Shown: positions 7,960-16,732 of the stretch, one piece after another | How positions within the stretch are numbered: the first letter of the stretch is position 1 | Layout of the letters: the number at the start of each line of letters is the position of its first letter | NCBI GenBank assembly: GCA_028687995.1 | Contig: JAQTZA010000017.1 | Coordinates: 1-61,220, forward strand | Direction: 5' to 3' | Origin: Bacteroidales bacterium | GTDB lineage: Bacteria; Bacteroidota; Bacteroidia; Bacteroidales; UBA7332 | Length of the DNA stretch: 61,220 nt | Position numbers and translations under genes: made by a program | The notes under the pieces: model-generated | Seen by the model: only the letters and a program-made list of their open reading frames with translations | The model's database searches: none | What the model was told of the DNA's origin: nothing

Positions 7960-9645
7960 ATGGCAGACGATAAAAAAGTAATCTTCTCGATGGTGGGTCT
8001 CAGCAAAATTTACCCACCTCAAAAGCAAGTTCTCAAAGACATTTACCTCTCTTTCTTCTACGGTGCCAAAATCGGCATCATCGGTCTCAACGGATCTGGA
8101 AAATCAACTTTATTAAAAATAATCGCCGGACTCGAAAAATCGTTTCAAGGCGAAGTTGTATTTTCGCCCGGATATTCTGTGGGTTATCTGGAACAAGAGC
8201 CGCATCTCGACGAAACCAAAACGGTGAAAGAGATCGTTCAAGAGGGTGTTCAAAAGATTGTGGACACACTAAAAGAGTACGAAGAGATCAACGAAAAATT
8301 TGGATTGCCAGAATATTACGACGATGGCGATAAAATGGATCAACTCTTTGCTCGTCAAGCTGAATTGCAAGACATTATCGATGCCACCGATGCGTGGAAT
8401 CTTGACAATAAATTAGAACGTGCGATGGACGCACTACGTTGTCCTCCTGAAGACCAATTGGTTCAATATCTTTCAGGTGGTGAACGTCGTCGTGTGGCAC
8501 TTTGCCGATTACTACTTCAACAACCCGACATTTTGTTGCTTGATGAGCCAACCAACCACTTGGATGCCGAATCTATCGACTGGTTGGAACAACACCTGCA
8601 ACAGTATGCTGGAACGGTAATCGCTATCACCCACGACCGTTACTTCCTCGATCACGTGGCTGGTTGGATTCTTGAACTCGACCGTGGCGAAGGCATTCCC
8701 TGGAAAGGAAACTACACATCATGGTTAGAGCAAAAAACCAAACGAATGGAGCAAGAGGAAAAAACGGCGAGTAAACGTCGCAAAACCCTTGAACGTGAGT
8801 TGGATTGGGTGCGAATGGCTCCCAAGGCCCGTCAGGCAAAAGGAAAAGCCCGTCTCGGCGCTTACGACAAATTGCTAAATGAAGATCAAAAAGAACGAGA
8901 AGAAAAACTCGAAATATACATTCCTAACGGCCCTCGTTTGGGAAATAAAGTGATTGAAGCACAAGGCGTTACAAAGGCTTTTGGTGAGAAATTATTGTTC
9001 GACAATCTCAATTTCATGCTTCCTCCCAATGGTATTGTAGGTATTATCGGCCCTAATGGTGCTGGAAAAACGACCCTCTTCCGCCTCATTATGGAAATGG
9101 AGAAAGCTGACAAAGGCACTTTCGACGTAGGCGAAACCGTGAAAGTTTCGTATGTAGATCAATCACATAAGGACATTGACCCAAACAAAACTGTCTATCA
9201 AATTATCTCAGGTGGCGTAGAGACTATCAAACTAGGTGGTCGCGAATTAAACGCCCGTGCTTATCTGTCTCGTTTCAACTTTGCTGGTGGAGATCAAGAA
9301 AAATTATCCAGCATTTTATCTGGCGGTGAGCGCAACCGACTGCACCTCGCTATGGCATTGAAAGAAGAAGGTAACGTGCTGCTACTCGATGAGCCAACCA
9401 ACGATATCGACGTTAATACACTTCGTGCACTGGAAGAAGGTCTCGAAAATTTCGCAGGTTGCGCTGTGGTTATTTCCCACGACCGTTGGTTCTTAGACCG
9501 TATTTGCACACACATTCTGGCATTCGAAGGCAATTCAGAAGTTTTCTACTTCGAAGGTGGCTACAGCGATTACGAAGAGAACAAAAAGATGCGCATGGGC
9601 AACGTCGAACCAAAACGTGTTCGTTACCGCAAATTAATGGAATAA
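7960..9645 (+). CDS. ettA: Energy-dependent translational throttle protein EttA (ABC-F)
   Basis: Soluble ABC-F ATPase that binds the ribosomal E site and gates the start of elongation according to ATP/ADP level. Two nucleotide-binding domains: Walker A GLNGSGKST near residue 43 and GPNGAGKTT near 365; signatures LSGGERRR and LSGGERNR; Walker B LLLDEPTNHLD and LLLDEPTNDID. The linker between them contains the tRNA-interaction region with RMAPKARQAKGKARL. The 561-aa length and the absence of a C-terminal extension separate EttA from Uup and YheS. Own promoter upstream; a palindrome separates it from tgt. Confidence 0.95.
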   Translation: MADDKKVIFSMVGLSKIYPPQKQVLKDIYLSFFYGAKIGIIGLNGSGKSTLLKIIAGLEKSFQGEVVFSPGYSVGYLEQEPHLDETKTVKEIVQEGVQKIVDTLKEYEEINEKFGLPEYYDDGDKMDQLFARQAELQDIIDATDAWNLDNKLERAMDALRCPPEDQLVQYLSGGERRRVALCRLLLQQPDILLLDEPTNHLDAESIDWLEQHLQQYAGTVIAITHDRYFLDHVAGWILELDRGEGIPWKGNYTSWLEQKTKRMEQEEKTASKRRKTLERELDWVRMAPKARQAKGKARLGAYDKLLNEDQKEREEKLEIYIPNGPRLGNKVIEAQGVTKAFGEKLLFDNLNFMLPPNGIVGIIGPNGAGKTTLFRLIMEMEKADKGTFDVGETVKVSYVDQSHKDIDPNKTVYQIISGGVETIKLGGRELNARAYLSRFNFAGGDQEKLSSILSGGERNRLHLAMALKEEGNVLLLDEPTNDIDVNTLRALEEGLENFAGCAVVISHDRWFLDRICTHILAFEGNSEVFYFEGGYSDYEENKKMRMGNVEPKRVRYRKLME

Positions 9646-9653
9646 CATCCAAT

Positions 9654-9681
9654 GTAGAGACGTAAAATTTTACGTCTCTAC
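9654..9681. repeat. Perfect 28-bp palindrome between ettA and tgt
   Basis: GTAGAGACGTAAAA (9654-9667) is followed immediately by its exact reverse complement (9668-9681). It lies 8 bp after the ettA stop and 15 bp before tgt. There is no T tract, so it looks more like an extragenic palindromic (REP-like) unit than a terminator. Confidence 0.8.
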
Positions 9682-9696
9682 TGCAAAACCCAACAA

Positions 9697-10827
9697 ATGG
9701 ATTTCAAATTACAACATACCGATATAAATAGCAATGCGCGAGCAGGTGAAATCACCACCGATCACGGCACAATTCTAACACCCATTTTTATGCCGGTGGG
9801 AACTGTTGCATCGGTAAAAGCGGTTCACATCAAGGAATTGAAAGAGGACATAAACGCGCAAATTATTTTGGGAAATACCTATCATCTCTACCTACGTCCT
9901 GGATTGGACATTATGGAACGAGCCGGAGGATTGCATAAATTCAATGGTTGGGATCGACCAATTCTGACGGACAGCGGTGGGTTTCAGGTATTTTCGTTAG
10001 CCGGAATCCGCAAACTGAGAGAAGAAGGCGCCGAATTTCGCTCGCACATTGATGGGTCGAAGCACATATTCACACCCGAGCGAGTCGTTGATATTCAGCG
10101 GATTATAGGCGCTGATATCACAATGGCCTTCGACGAGTGCCCTCCCGGAACTTCGGATTATAATTATGCAAAAAAATCGCTCGAACTGACCCAACGTTGG
10201 TTAGACCGTGGATTGAAACGCTTCAGCGAAACAGAAGGAAAATATGGTTTCCGTCAGACATTCTTCCCGATTGTGCAAGGATGCGTTTATCCAGATTTAC
10301 GTCGTCAAGCTGCAGAATACATCGCCGAAAAAGGGTGCGATGGCAATGCGATCGGAGGTTTGGCTGTAGGCGAACCAGTAGAAAAAATGTACGATATGAT
10401 TGAGGTAGTGAATGAAATTCTACCGAAAGATAAGCCACGTTATCTAATGGGCGTGGGTACTCCTGCTAACATTCTAGAAGGAATTGAACGCGGTGTAGAT
10501 ATGTTTGACTGTGTAATGCCAACTCGGAATGGTCGGAATGGAATGCTCTTTACCAAAGATGGTATTATGAATATGAAAAACAAGCGTTGGGCTGACGACT
10601 TCTCTCCTATTGAAGCCGATGGCGCTTCGGAAGTGGATAGACTATACAGCAAAGCATATCTTCGTCATTTGTTTGTCAGCAATGAATTATTAGCTTTGCA
10701 AATCGGTTCTATTCACAATCTTGCATTCTATGTTTGGTTGACACAAGAGGCTCGTAGACAAATTATTGCAGGAACTTTTGCCGAATGGAAAAGAGAAATG
10801 ATGGTTAAAGTAACTACCCGACTCTAA
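9697..10827 (+). CDS. tgt: tRNA-guanine transglycosylase
   Basis: Exchanges guanine-34 for preQ1 in GUN-anticodon tRNAs. Marks: FMPVGT, LGNTYHLYLRPG, the catalytic-loop DSGGFQVFSL (about residues 92-101), GGLAVGE, and DMFDCVMPTRNGRNG with the nucleophilic Asp. The usual zinc site (C-x-C-x2-C plus His) between KR(W/Y)..D and YSKAYLRHLF is absent: the segment reads ADGASEVDRL, with only the later His retained. This seems to be a lineage trait rather than damage, since the rest is intact. It is followed 5 bp later by the LptF/G gene. Confidence 0.96.
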   Translation: MDFKLQHTDINSNARAGEITTDHGTILTPIFMPVGTVASVKAVHIKELKEDINAQIILGNTYHLYLRPGLDIMERAGGLHKFNGWDRPILTDSGGFQVFSLAGIRKLREEGAEFRSHIDGSKHIFTPERVVDIQRIIGADITMAFDECPPGTSDYNYAKKSLELTQRWLDRGLKRFSETEGKYGFRQTFFPIVQGCVYPDLRRQAAEYIAEKGCDGNAIGGLAVGEPVEKMYDMIEVVNEILPKDKPRYLMGVGTPANILEGIERGVDMFDCVMPTRNGRNGMLFTKDGIMNMKNKRWADDFSPIEADGASEVDRLYSKAYLRHLFVSNELLALQIGSIHNLAFYVWLTQEARRQIIAGTFAEWKREMMVKVTTRL

Positions 10828-10832
10828 AGAAA

Positions 10833-11915
10833 ATGAAATTACTGACCCGCATCGACATATATATCATCAAGAAGTTTTTGGGAACCTATTTCTTCTCTAT
10901 TCTTTTGATTATTTCCATTGCCGTGGTTTTTGACATCAACGAGAATTTAGATAAATTCATGGATCATGATGCACCAGTAAAAAAGATTATTTTTGATTAC
11001 TATCTCAATTTTATCCCCTATTTCTCTAATCTTTTTAGTCCACTTTTCACTTTTATTGCAGTTATCTTTTTCACATCAAAATTGGCTGACAATTCAGAAA
11101 TCATTGCGATGCTTTCTAGTGGAATTAGTCTTCAACGATTGATTCGCCCCTACCTGATATCAGCATCTATAATTGCGATTACTAACTTAACAATCAGCTC
11201 TTTTGTCATTCCGCCTGCAAATGTAAAACGAATCAATTTTCAGAATAGCTACATTAAAAATAAGAAAATAGAATATGCTCATAATATTCAGCTTTTTGTA
11301 GATTCAGGCGTAGTTGCTCATTTCGACAGTTACGATAATCAAAGCAAAAGAGGTAGCAGTTTTTCGATGGAACGATTTGAAGGAAAATCTTTAAAATCAA
11401 GATTAACGGCCTCGAGTATTCAATACGACACACTAAACCATTGGACAGTAAAAGATTACATTATTCGCAATCTTTATGGAAAAAGAGAAGAATTGAAACG
11501 AGGAGCATCTCTCGATACTCTAATAAACATTGAACCAGCAGATTTTCTAATTTCTGTAGGTGATCAAGAACAAATGACATCTCCACAGTTAAAAAAACAC
11601 ATCGAAAAACAAAAAGATAGAGGTTTTGCCAATGTAAAAGATTTCGAAATTGAATATTACCGTCGCTTTGCTATGGCTTTCGCTTCTTTTATACTTACGA
11701 CTATTGGTATTTCTATCTCTTCACGAAAAATTAAGGGAGGAATGGGTATGAATATTGGTATTGGTCTCGGATTAAGTTTTGGATATATTTTGTTTATGAC
11801 AATATCATCCTCCTTTGCAGTCAGTGGATTAACATCTGCCGCTGTTGCAGTATGGATTCCAAATATCATTTTCTCTATTTTAGCCCTCTATTTATACACA
11901 AAAGCACCAAGATAG
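10833..11915 (+). CDS. LptF/LptG family permease
   Basis: Inner-membrane part of the ABC machine that extracts lipopolysaccharide and pushes it along the Lpt bridge. The N terminus LTRIDIYIIKKFLGTYFFS is the typical YjgP/YjgQ opening with helix 1; three more hydrophobic segments precede a periplasmic domain of about 140 residues, then two or three C-terminal helices. 360 aa matches the family. Assignment to LptF or LptG is not possible from sequence alone. It is translationally close to tgt, 5 bp apart, so the two form an operon. Confidence 0.9.
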   Translation: MKLLTRIDIYIIKKFLGTYFFSILLIISIAVVFDINENLDKFMDHDAPVKKIIFDYYLNFIPYFSNLFSPLFTFIAVIFFTSKLADNSEIIAMLSSGISLQRLIRPYLISASIIAITNLTISSFVIPPANVKRINFQNSYIKNKKIEYAHNIQLFVDSGVVAHFDSYDNQSKRGSSFSMERFEGKSLKSRLTASSIQYDTLNHWTVKDYIIRNLYGKREELKRGASLDTLINIEPADFLISVGDQEQMTSPQLKKHIEKQKDRGFANVKDFEIEYYRRFAMAFASFILTTIGISISSRKIKGGMGMNIGIGLGLSFGYILFMTISSSFAVSGLTSAAVAVWIPNIIFSILALYLYTKAPR

Positions 11916-12017
11916 TATAGGATTTGAATATATGCTGTAAAACACATACACAATTAAAAAACAAATCAATTTCATAACTAAATTTACGCACCTTAAAAAA
12001 TAGCAACTCACTACTTC

Positions 12018-13091
12018 ATGAATGCACACACGACTAAATCAGGATTACAACCTGTTGATTTTCAATCTACAATCGACGGGAATGAAGTTCAATTATTCAT
12101 TCTAACTAATAAAAATGGATGTGAACTTTGTGTCACAAATTATGGCGCATTCGCTGTTTCATTGATGATTCCCGACAAAAAAGGGAATCTTGTTGACGTT
12201 GTTTTGGGACATCAGACTCTTAAAGCGTATGTCGACAACAAACCAACCTATCTAGGTTCGGTGATTGGGCGTTATGGAAACCGCATTGCTAACGGAAAAT
12301 TCACACTCGATGGAAAAGAATATTCTTTGGCTATCAATAATGGGCCTAACAACTTACACGGAGGAAATGCAGGTTTCGATTCGAAAGTATGGTCAGCAAA
12401 TCAAATTGACAATCAGACACTTGAGCTAAGCTATGTCTCTCCTGATGGTGAAGAAGGATTTCCCGGCACTTTAACAACTAAAATGGTTTATAAACTTACA
12501 GACGATAACGCATTTTCTATTTCGTATGAAAGCACTACTGATAAACCGACATTGTGCAATTTGACCAATCATGCATTTTTCAATCTTTCTGGAGCTGGTG
12601 ATCCATCCATTTGCGACCACGAACTTCAGATAAATGCCAAACTATTCACACCAACAGACGATATCTCCATTCCAACAGGAGAAATAATGAATGTTGCTGG
12701 CACACCTATGGATTTTACTTCCGCAAAAGAGATTGGGAGAGACATTGAGCAGAAATATAGTCAGCTCGAATGGGGTGCTGGATACGACCACAACTACGTG
12801 ATCGACAGAAACTTTCCAACAGAATTGATACTAACAGCTACAGCATCTTCGCCAAAAACAGGCATCGTGATGAAAACTTACACCGACGCTCCAGGAGTGC
12901 AACTCTACACGGGCAATTGGCTGGGTAATTTCGAAGGAAAAGTAGGCAAAAAATATCCTGCGAGAAGTGCATTCTGTCTCGAAACTCAACATTTTCCTGA
13001 CACGCCCAACAAGGCGCATTTTCCTTCTTGCGTTTTACGACCCGGCGAAGTGTATCGACACACTTGCATCTATCAATTTGATGTAAAATAA
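12018..13091 (+). CDS. galM: Aldose 1-epimerase (galactose mutarotase)
   Basis: Interconverts alpha and beta anomers of galactose/glucose and feeds galactokinase. Seen: GSVIGRYGNRIANGKF, NNLHGG with the first conserved His, CNLTNHAFFNLSG with the catalytic His, GYDHNYV, and FCLETQHFPDTPN with the catalytic Glu. 357 aa is normal. No export signal is visible, so it is cytoplasmic. It starts the galM-permease-galK group, with 51 bp to the permease. Confidence 0.95.
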   Translation: MNAHTTKSGLQPVDFQSTIDGNEVQLFILTNKNGCELCVTNYGAFAVSLMIPDKKGNLVDVVLGHQTLKAYVDNKPTYLGSVIGRYGNRIANGKFTLDGKEYSLAINNGPNNLHGGNAGFDSKVWSANQIDNQTLELSYVSPDGEEGFPGTLTTKMVYKLTDDNAFSISYESTTDKPTLCNLTNHAFFNLSGAGDPSICDHELQINAKLFTPTDDISIPTGEIMNVAGTPMDFTSAKEIGRDIEQKYSQLEWGAGYDHNYVIDRNFPTELILTATASSPKTGIVMKTYTDAPGVQLYTGNWLGNFEGKVGKKYPARSAFCLETQHFPDTPNKAHFPSCVLRPGEVYRHTCIYQFDVK

Positions 13092-13142
13092 ACAGCTTTA
13101 AACACAATTACTAAATATCAATTTAAATTAAAACTTAAAACT

Positions 13143-14390
13143 ATGAGTTCGAAAAAAACAGAAGTAAATTACACTGGGCCATTTATTACAATGGTAGTTC
13201 TTATGTCGTTAGTAGGGTTTTTAACTGTAATCAATCAACAGTTTCAAGCTCCTTTGCAAAAAGCTTTTTTATCGAATGCAGGTGATCTGAAAAATACGTT
13301 AAGTACATTCATCACTTTCTCTTTTTTCTTAGCTTACCTATTAATGGGTGGAGTTAGTGCAAAAATGGTTGACAAAATTGGGTATCGCGCTACTCTAGTA
13401 AGAGCATTAGGCATTTTGATATTAGGATTGGGATTGTTTGAAGCATCTGCATTTCAATTTGACCAATTTGGCACAATGGTATCTATCGGAGCAGCCTCTG
13501 TACCTGTAGCGTACTTCATATTCTTGATTGGTTCATTTGTAGTTGGTACTTCAATGACATTTCTTCAAGTAGTTGTTAATCCTTATTTAGTTGCATGCTC
13601 TGTTCCTGGCACAAGTAGTGTTCAACGTCAGACTATAGCTGGAGCTGGTAATTCTACAATGGCAACCATTGCTCCATTATTTGTAGCAAGCATTATTTTT
13701 CAAGGTAAAACCGAGATTCAAATCGGATCACTTTACATTCCATTTGCTGTTCTCATGGTTGTTGTTGGTATCATTGCCATATCACTTTCGAAGATTCATT
13801 TACCAGAAATTGAAGGAACTACTGCAGGAAAAGACGAAAAATTGGAAAAAAGTATTTGGAGCTTTAACCATTTAACACTTGGAGTTATTGCTATTTTCTT
13901 TTATGTAGGTGTAGAAGTAGCAGTTGGAGCAAATATCAATTTATATGCAGAATCATTAGGATTTTTGCCTACAGCTGCTGCACAAATGGCATTTCTCTAT
14001 TGGGGTGGAATGCTTGTCGGGCGTTTATTTGGTAGTTTTGTAAGCAAAATTCCTGGGAATGTACAATTAACCGTTACTTCTATTGGTGCTGGTCTTCTTG
14101 TCATTGCCTCTGTTTTCACAGGCAATCCATGGTTGTTGGTCGGAGTTGGAATTTTTCACTCAATTATGTGGCCTGCTATTTTCTCTTTAGCAATTGATGG
14201 TTTAGGAAAATATACATCAAAAGGATCAGGTGCACTTATGTTGGGTGTAGTTGGTGGAGCTATCCTACCATTTGTTCAAGGTATTGCTGCCGATGCAATG
14301 GGTGGATGGAATCTCACATGGATAATTGTAATCGTTGGTGAAGCGTATCTCCTTTACTATGCATTAGTTGGATCAAAAATTAAACAATAA
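13143..14390 (+). CDS. FHS-type sugar:proton symporter (glucose/galactose, GluP/FucP family)
   Basis: Major-facilitator transporter with about 12 helices, 415 aa. Features of the fucose-galactose-glucose symporter family are present: QQFQAPLQKAF after helix 1, LVACSVPGTSSVQRQTIAGAGNSTMATIAPL in the middle, and SLAIDGLGKYTSKGSGAL late in the protein. The position between galM and galK points to galactose (or glucose) uptake. FHS proteins with this context in Bacteroidota are usually called glucose/galactose transporters. Confidence 0.9.
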   Translation: MSSKKTEVNYTGPFITMVVLMSLVGFLTVINQQFQAPLQKAFLSNAGDLKNTLSTFITFSFFLAYLLMGGVSAKMVDKIGYRATLVRALGILILGLGLFEASAFQFDQFGTMVSIGAASVPVAYFIFLIGSFVVGTSMTFLQVVVNPYLVACSVPGTSSVQRQTIAGAGNSTMATIAPLFVASIIFQGKTEIQIGSLYIPFAVLMVVVGIIAISLSKIHLPEIEGTTAGKDEKLEKSIWSFNHLTLGVIAIFFYVGVEVAVGANINLYAESLGFLPTAAAQMAFLYWGGMLVGRLFGSFVSKIPGNVQLTVTSIGAGLLVIASVFTGNPWLLVGVGIFHSIMWPAIFSLAIDGLGKYTSKGSGALMLGVVGGAILPFVQGIAADAMGGWNLTWIIVIVGEAYLLYYALVGSKIKQ

Positions 14391-14403
14391 AATTAAATGA
14401 ATG

Positions 14404-14441
14404 AATGGGCTGAAAAAGAGTACTTGTTCAGCCCATTTTTT
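14404..14441 (+). terminator. Terminator-like hairpin between permease gene and galK
   Basis: AATGGGCTGAA (14404-14414) pairs with TTCAGCCCATT (14427-14437), followed by a T run to 14441. It ends only 23 bp before galK, so it must be leaky or act to adjust galK level or mRNA stability. No separate galK promoter fits in the remaining gap. Confidence 0.8.
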
Positions 14442-14464
14442 CAAACTCCACACACAACAAAATC

Positions 14465-15616
14465 ATGAAAAATTTAGAAATTGTTCAAGCATCTTTCAAG
14501 TCTCATTTTGGAGCAAATGGCTCTGTCTATTTTTCACCGGGTCGTATCAACTTAATTGGTGAACATACCGACTACAACGGAGGCTTCGTACTTCCAGGAG
14601 CGGTTGACAAAGGAATGCTTGCCGAAATCAAACTCAACGGAACTGATAAAATCAACGTCTATTCGATCGACTTGAACGAAAGCACAACTTTTGGCTTAAA
14701 CGAAGAAGATCTACCCGCTCAAGGCTGGGCTAAATACATCTTCGGTGTAGCACGCGAACTCATCAAACGTGGCGGGAAACTACAAGGCTTCGACACCGTT
14801 TTCACAGGCGATGTGCCTTTGGGTGCTGGAATGTCTTCTTCTGCCGCTTTAGAGAGCACCTATGCCTTTGCACTCAACGAAATGCTCAACTTGGGCTTCG
14901 ACAAAAAAGAGCTCGTGAAAGTGGGTCAAATGACAGAGCACAACTACGTGGGTGTAAAATGCGGAATCATGGATCAGTTTGCCTCCATTTTCGGCAAAGC
15001 AGGTCACTTGATTAAGCTCGATTGTAGTAACATGGAATACGAATATATCCCCTTCAACCCAAAAGGCTATAAAGTAGTACTGGTGGACTCGGTAGTAAAA
15101 CATGCCTTGGTCGGCTCACCATACAACGAACGTCGATTGTCGTGCGAAAGAGTAGCGAAAGCGATCAACAAAAATTACGCTGAAGTGGAGTTTATGTGCC
15201 AAGCAAACTTCGATCAACTCAATGAAGTGAAAACCGAGGTGAGTGCAGAGGACTTCAAACGCGCAGAATATGCTGTGGGAGAAGCAGAACGCCTACGCAC
15301 CGCTTGTGCTGCAATGACCAACGACGACTACGAAACAGTCGGCAAAATGATGTATGGCACACACTGGGGAATGAGCAAACTCTATGAAGTGAGCTGCGAC
15401 GAACTCGACTTTTTGGCAACAGTAGCCGAAGAGGCTGGCGTGACTGGTAGCCGCATCATGGGTGGCGGTTTTGGTGGTTGCACCATCAATGTGGTGAAAG
15501 AAGAACTCTACGACTCGTTTGTAGCTAAAGTTAAAAAAGAGTACTCAGCGAAATATGGCATCCAACCCAAAATATACGATGTAGTGATTGGCGACGGATC
15601 ACGAAAAATCTGCTGA
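14465..15616 (+). CDS. galK: Galactokinase
   Basis: Phosphorylates alpha-D-galactose to galactose-1-phosphate, the entry to the Leloir pathway. All three GHMP motifs are present: PGRINLIGEHTDYNGG (about residues 25-40), VPLGAGMSSSAALE (about 118-131) and the C-terminal GSRIMGGGFGGCTI. The catalytic Asp sits in GIMDQFAS. 383 aa is normal. Codons are visibly richer in G and C than in the permease gene upstream, consistent with high expression. galT and galE are not in this window. Confidence 0.97.
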   Translation: MKNLEIVQASFKSHFGANGSVYFSPGRINLIGEHTDYNGGFVLPGAVDKGMLAEIKLNGTDKINVYSIDLNESTTFGLNEEDLPAQGWAKYIFGVARELIKRGGKLQGFDTVFTGDVPLGAGMSSSAALESTYAFALNEMLNLGFDKKELVKVGQMTEHNYVGVKCGIMDQFASIFGKAGHLIKLDCSNMEYEYIPFNPKGYKVVLVDSVVKHALVGSPYNERRLSCERVAKAINKNYAEVEFMCQANFDQLNEVKTEVSAEDFKRAEYAVGEAERLRTACAAMTNDDYETVGKMMYGTHWGMSKLYEVSCDELDFLATVAEEAGVTGSRIMGGGFGGCTINVVKEELYDSFVAKVKKEYSAKYGIQPKIYDVVIGDGSRKIC

Positions 15617-15639
15617 TTAACAATACAATAACCTTTATA

Positions 15640-15672
15640 GCCACAACTCCACATCGAGGTTGTGGCTTTTTT
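15640..15672 (+). terminator. galK terminator
   Basis: GCCACAAC (15640-15647) pairs with GTTGTGGC (15659-15666) followed by six T residues. Confidence 0.9.
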
Positions 15673-15707
15673 ATTTATCAATATACAAAAGTTTACACCA
15701 AAAACTA

Positions 15708-15736
15708 TTTGAAAAAAATTCTTTTAGATACATTTG
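15708..15736 (+). promoter_or_regulatory. Promoter with no obvious gene behind it
   Basis: TTTG (15708-15711), 17-nt spacer, TACATTTG (15729-15736): a good match. No open reading frame of any length follows before the intron remnant at 15888, so it may be an orphan promoter or may serve an unrecognised small RNA. Between 15737 and 15887 I see no other feature except a short sequence (15816-15831) shared with 28990-29005. Confidence 0.45.
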
Positions 15737-15887
15737 CATTTCAAGCTTATCACTATAAAGGGTTTTGATCAGATTAAAAATCCATTAGATAAACTCGACA
15801 TTTAAGATTATTAACAAATTGGATATGTGCGACAACAAAGATTTATTACAAAAAACACATTTAACTAAATATCAACATATTAATAAA

Positions 15888-16020
15888 AATCGAGTAGACT
15901 GCCCCACTACTTTCCAGTAGTGGGGAGAGCCTCTCACACCACCGTACGTACGAGCTACGCTCATTCCTTTCGTTCATAATGCCCATAGGGTTCGCTCAGA
16001 AACGTATACGGCGGTTCGTT
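15888..16020 (-). ncRNA. 3' end of a group II intron (domains V and VI), remnant
   Basis: Read on the minus strand, ACCGCCGTA (16015-16007) can pair with TACGGTGGT (15946-15938) and is followed by GTGAGAGG, as in domain V of Bacteroidota group II introns. Next comes a 9-bp hairpin (domain VI-like; CCCCACTAC with GTAGTGGGG) and the end GTCTACTCGATT at 15888. The loop of the domain V-like stem is about 60 nt, far larger than the usual tetraloop, so it is altered. No reverse transcriptase gene and no intron 5' end (GTGYG on the minus strand) is nearby. A second copy of the last 46 nt lies at 32173-32218. Confidence 0.6.
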
Positions 16021-16278
16021 AAGAAAAGGAACAGTTTCGCCACAGGTCAAGTGATTGATTTGTGGCGTTTTCGTAAATGTCGAGCATCGATTGATAACCT
16101 CGCTTTCGTAAACGTGATAGCGTGATGGTCGTTCGAAGAATTGGACTTTACTCATAGAAAATTTATTTTTTTGGTATTCGTGATACGCATAGCTTAATTG
16201 AGCCACTGCCCAGCTGCCCATTCGGGTTCTACTCCCTCGTCACCTCTGATATAAAACCTTAGAAAGTTGATGTTGGTT

Positions 16279-16456
16279 GGCGGGAAACAGAGTTTAGCGG
16301 GGCTAATTGTATTCCCGCCTTCTTAATATTATGAGCATTTGTAATGCGACAGACAGAATTCTCATTCTAAAGCAATATATTTGTAGTCGGAACACAGTTC
16401 CTTATAACATTAAAAAAGCGAGATTACAATTGCCTCTGGTGAACGCTGTTTCTCGC
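16279..16456. repeat. Two inverted, diverged copies of a 39-nt hairpin
   Basis: The first hairpin has an 8-bp stem, GGCGGGAA (16279-16286) with TTCCCGCC (16312-16319). The second has GCGAGA (16418-16423) with TCTCGC (16451-16456). The reverse complement of the second aligns to the first over 39 columns with about nine mismatches, and stem changes keep pairing. Short arms GTTGGTTG (16272-16279) and CAACCAAC (16515-16522) flank the whole. This looks like a folded mobile or recombination element; its type is unknown. Confidence 0.6.
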
Positions 16457-16538
16457 TAACGGACACCGACATTCTAGGGAAAATCCGTGGGAACGTGAGG
16501 TGAGGACAAGACATCAACCAACCCAGTAATACTAAATC

Positions 16539-16721
16539 ATGAAAATATTTATTATCTCTACAATAATTTTGATTTGGCTAACAAGCTTGCTAATCTTGGC
16601 GATTGCTTTAACCGATATTTACCCAAATAATATATTTAAGGAAAATAGATATATGGTAGGAATAGCATTCATTACAATAACCGGATTTATGAAAATAGCT
16701 TATAATAAAGTTGTGAAATAG
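16539..16721 (+). CDS. Small two-helix membrane protein, unknown
   Basis: 60 aa with hydrophobic helices at about residues 3-27 and 38-55 joined by a short polar loop (NNIFKENRY). It begins with an ATG 15 bp after the inverted CAACCAAC arm, directly behind the hairpin pair, a cassette-like position. It ends 11 bp before the convergent cusB gene. No family recognised. The composition looks protein-like, but so small an ORF may be chance. Confidence 0.45.
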   Translation: MKIFIISTIILIWLTSLLILAIALTDIYPNNIFKENRYMVGIAFITITGFMKIAYNKVVK

Positions 16722-16732
16722 CGAGAATCCGA

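Noticed and set aside
15961..16221. 86-codon ORF on the minus strand
   Set aside because: It crosses the domain V-like intron region, matches no intron protein and has low-complexity mixed composition. Read as intron RNA by structure.
15600..16540. Full-length group II intron with reverse transcriptase
   Set aside because: No RT motifs (YADD) in any frame and no GTGYG 5' end on the minus strand within several kilobases.
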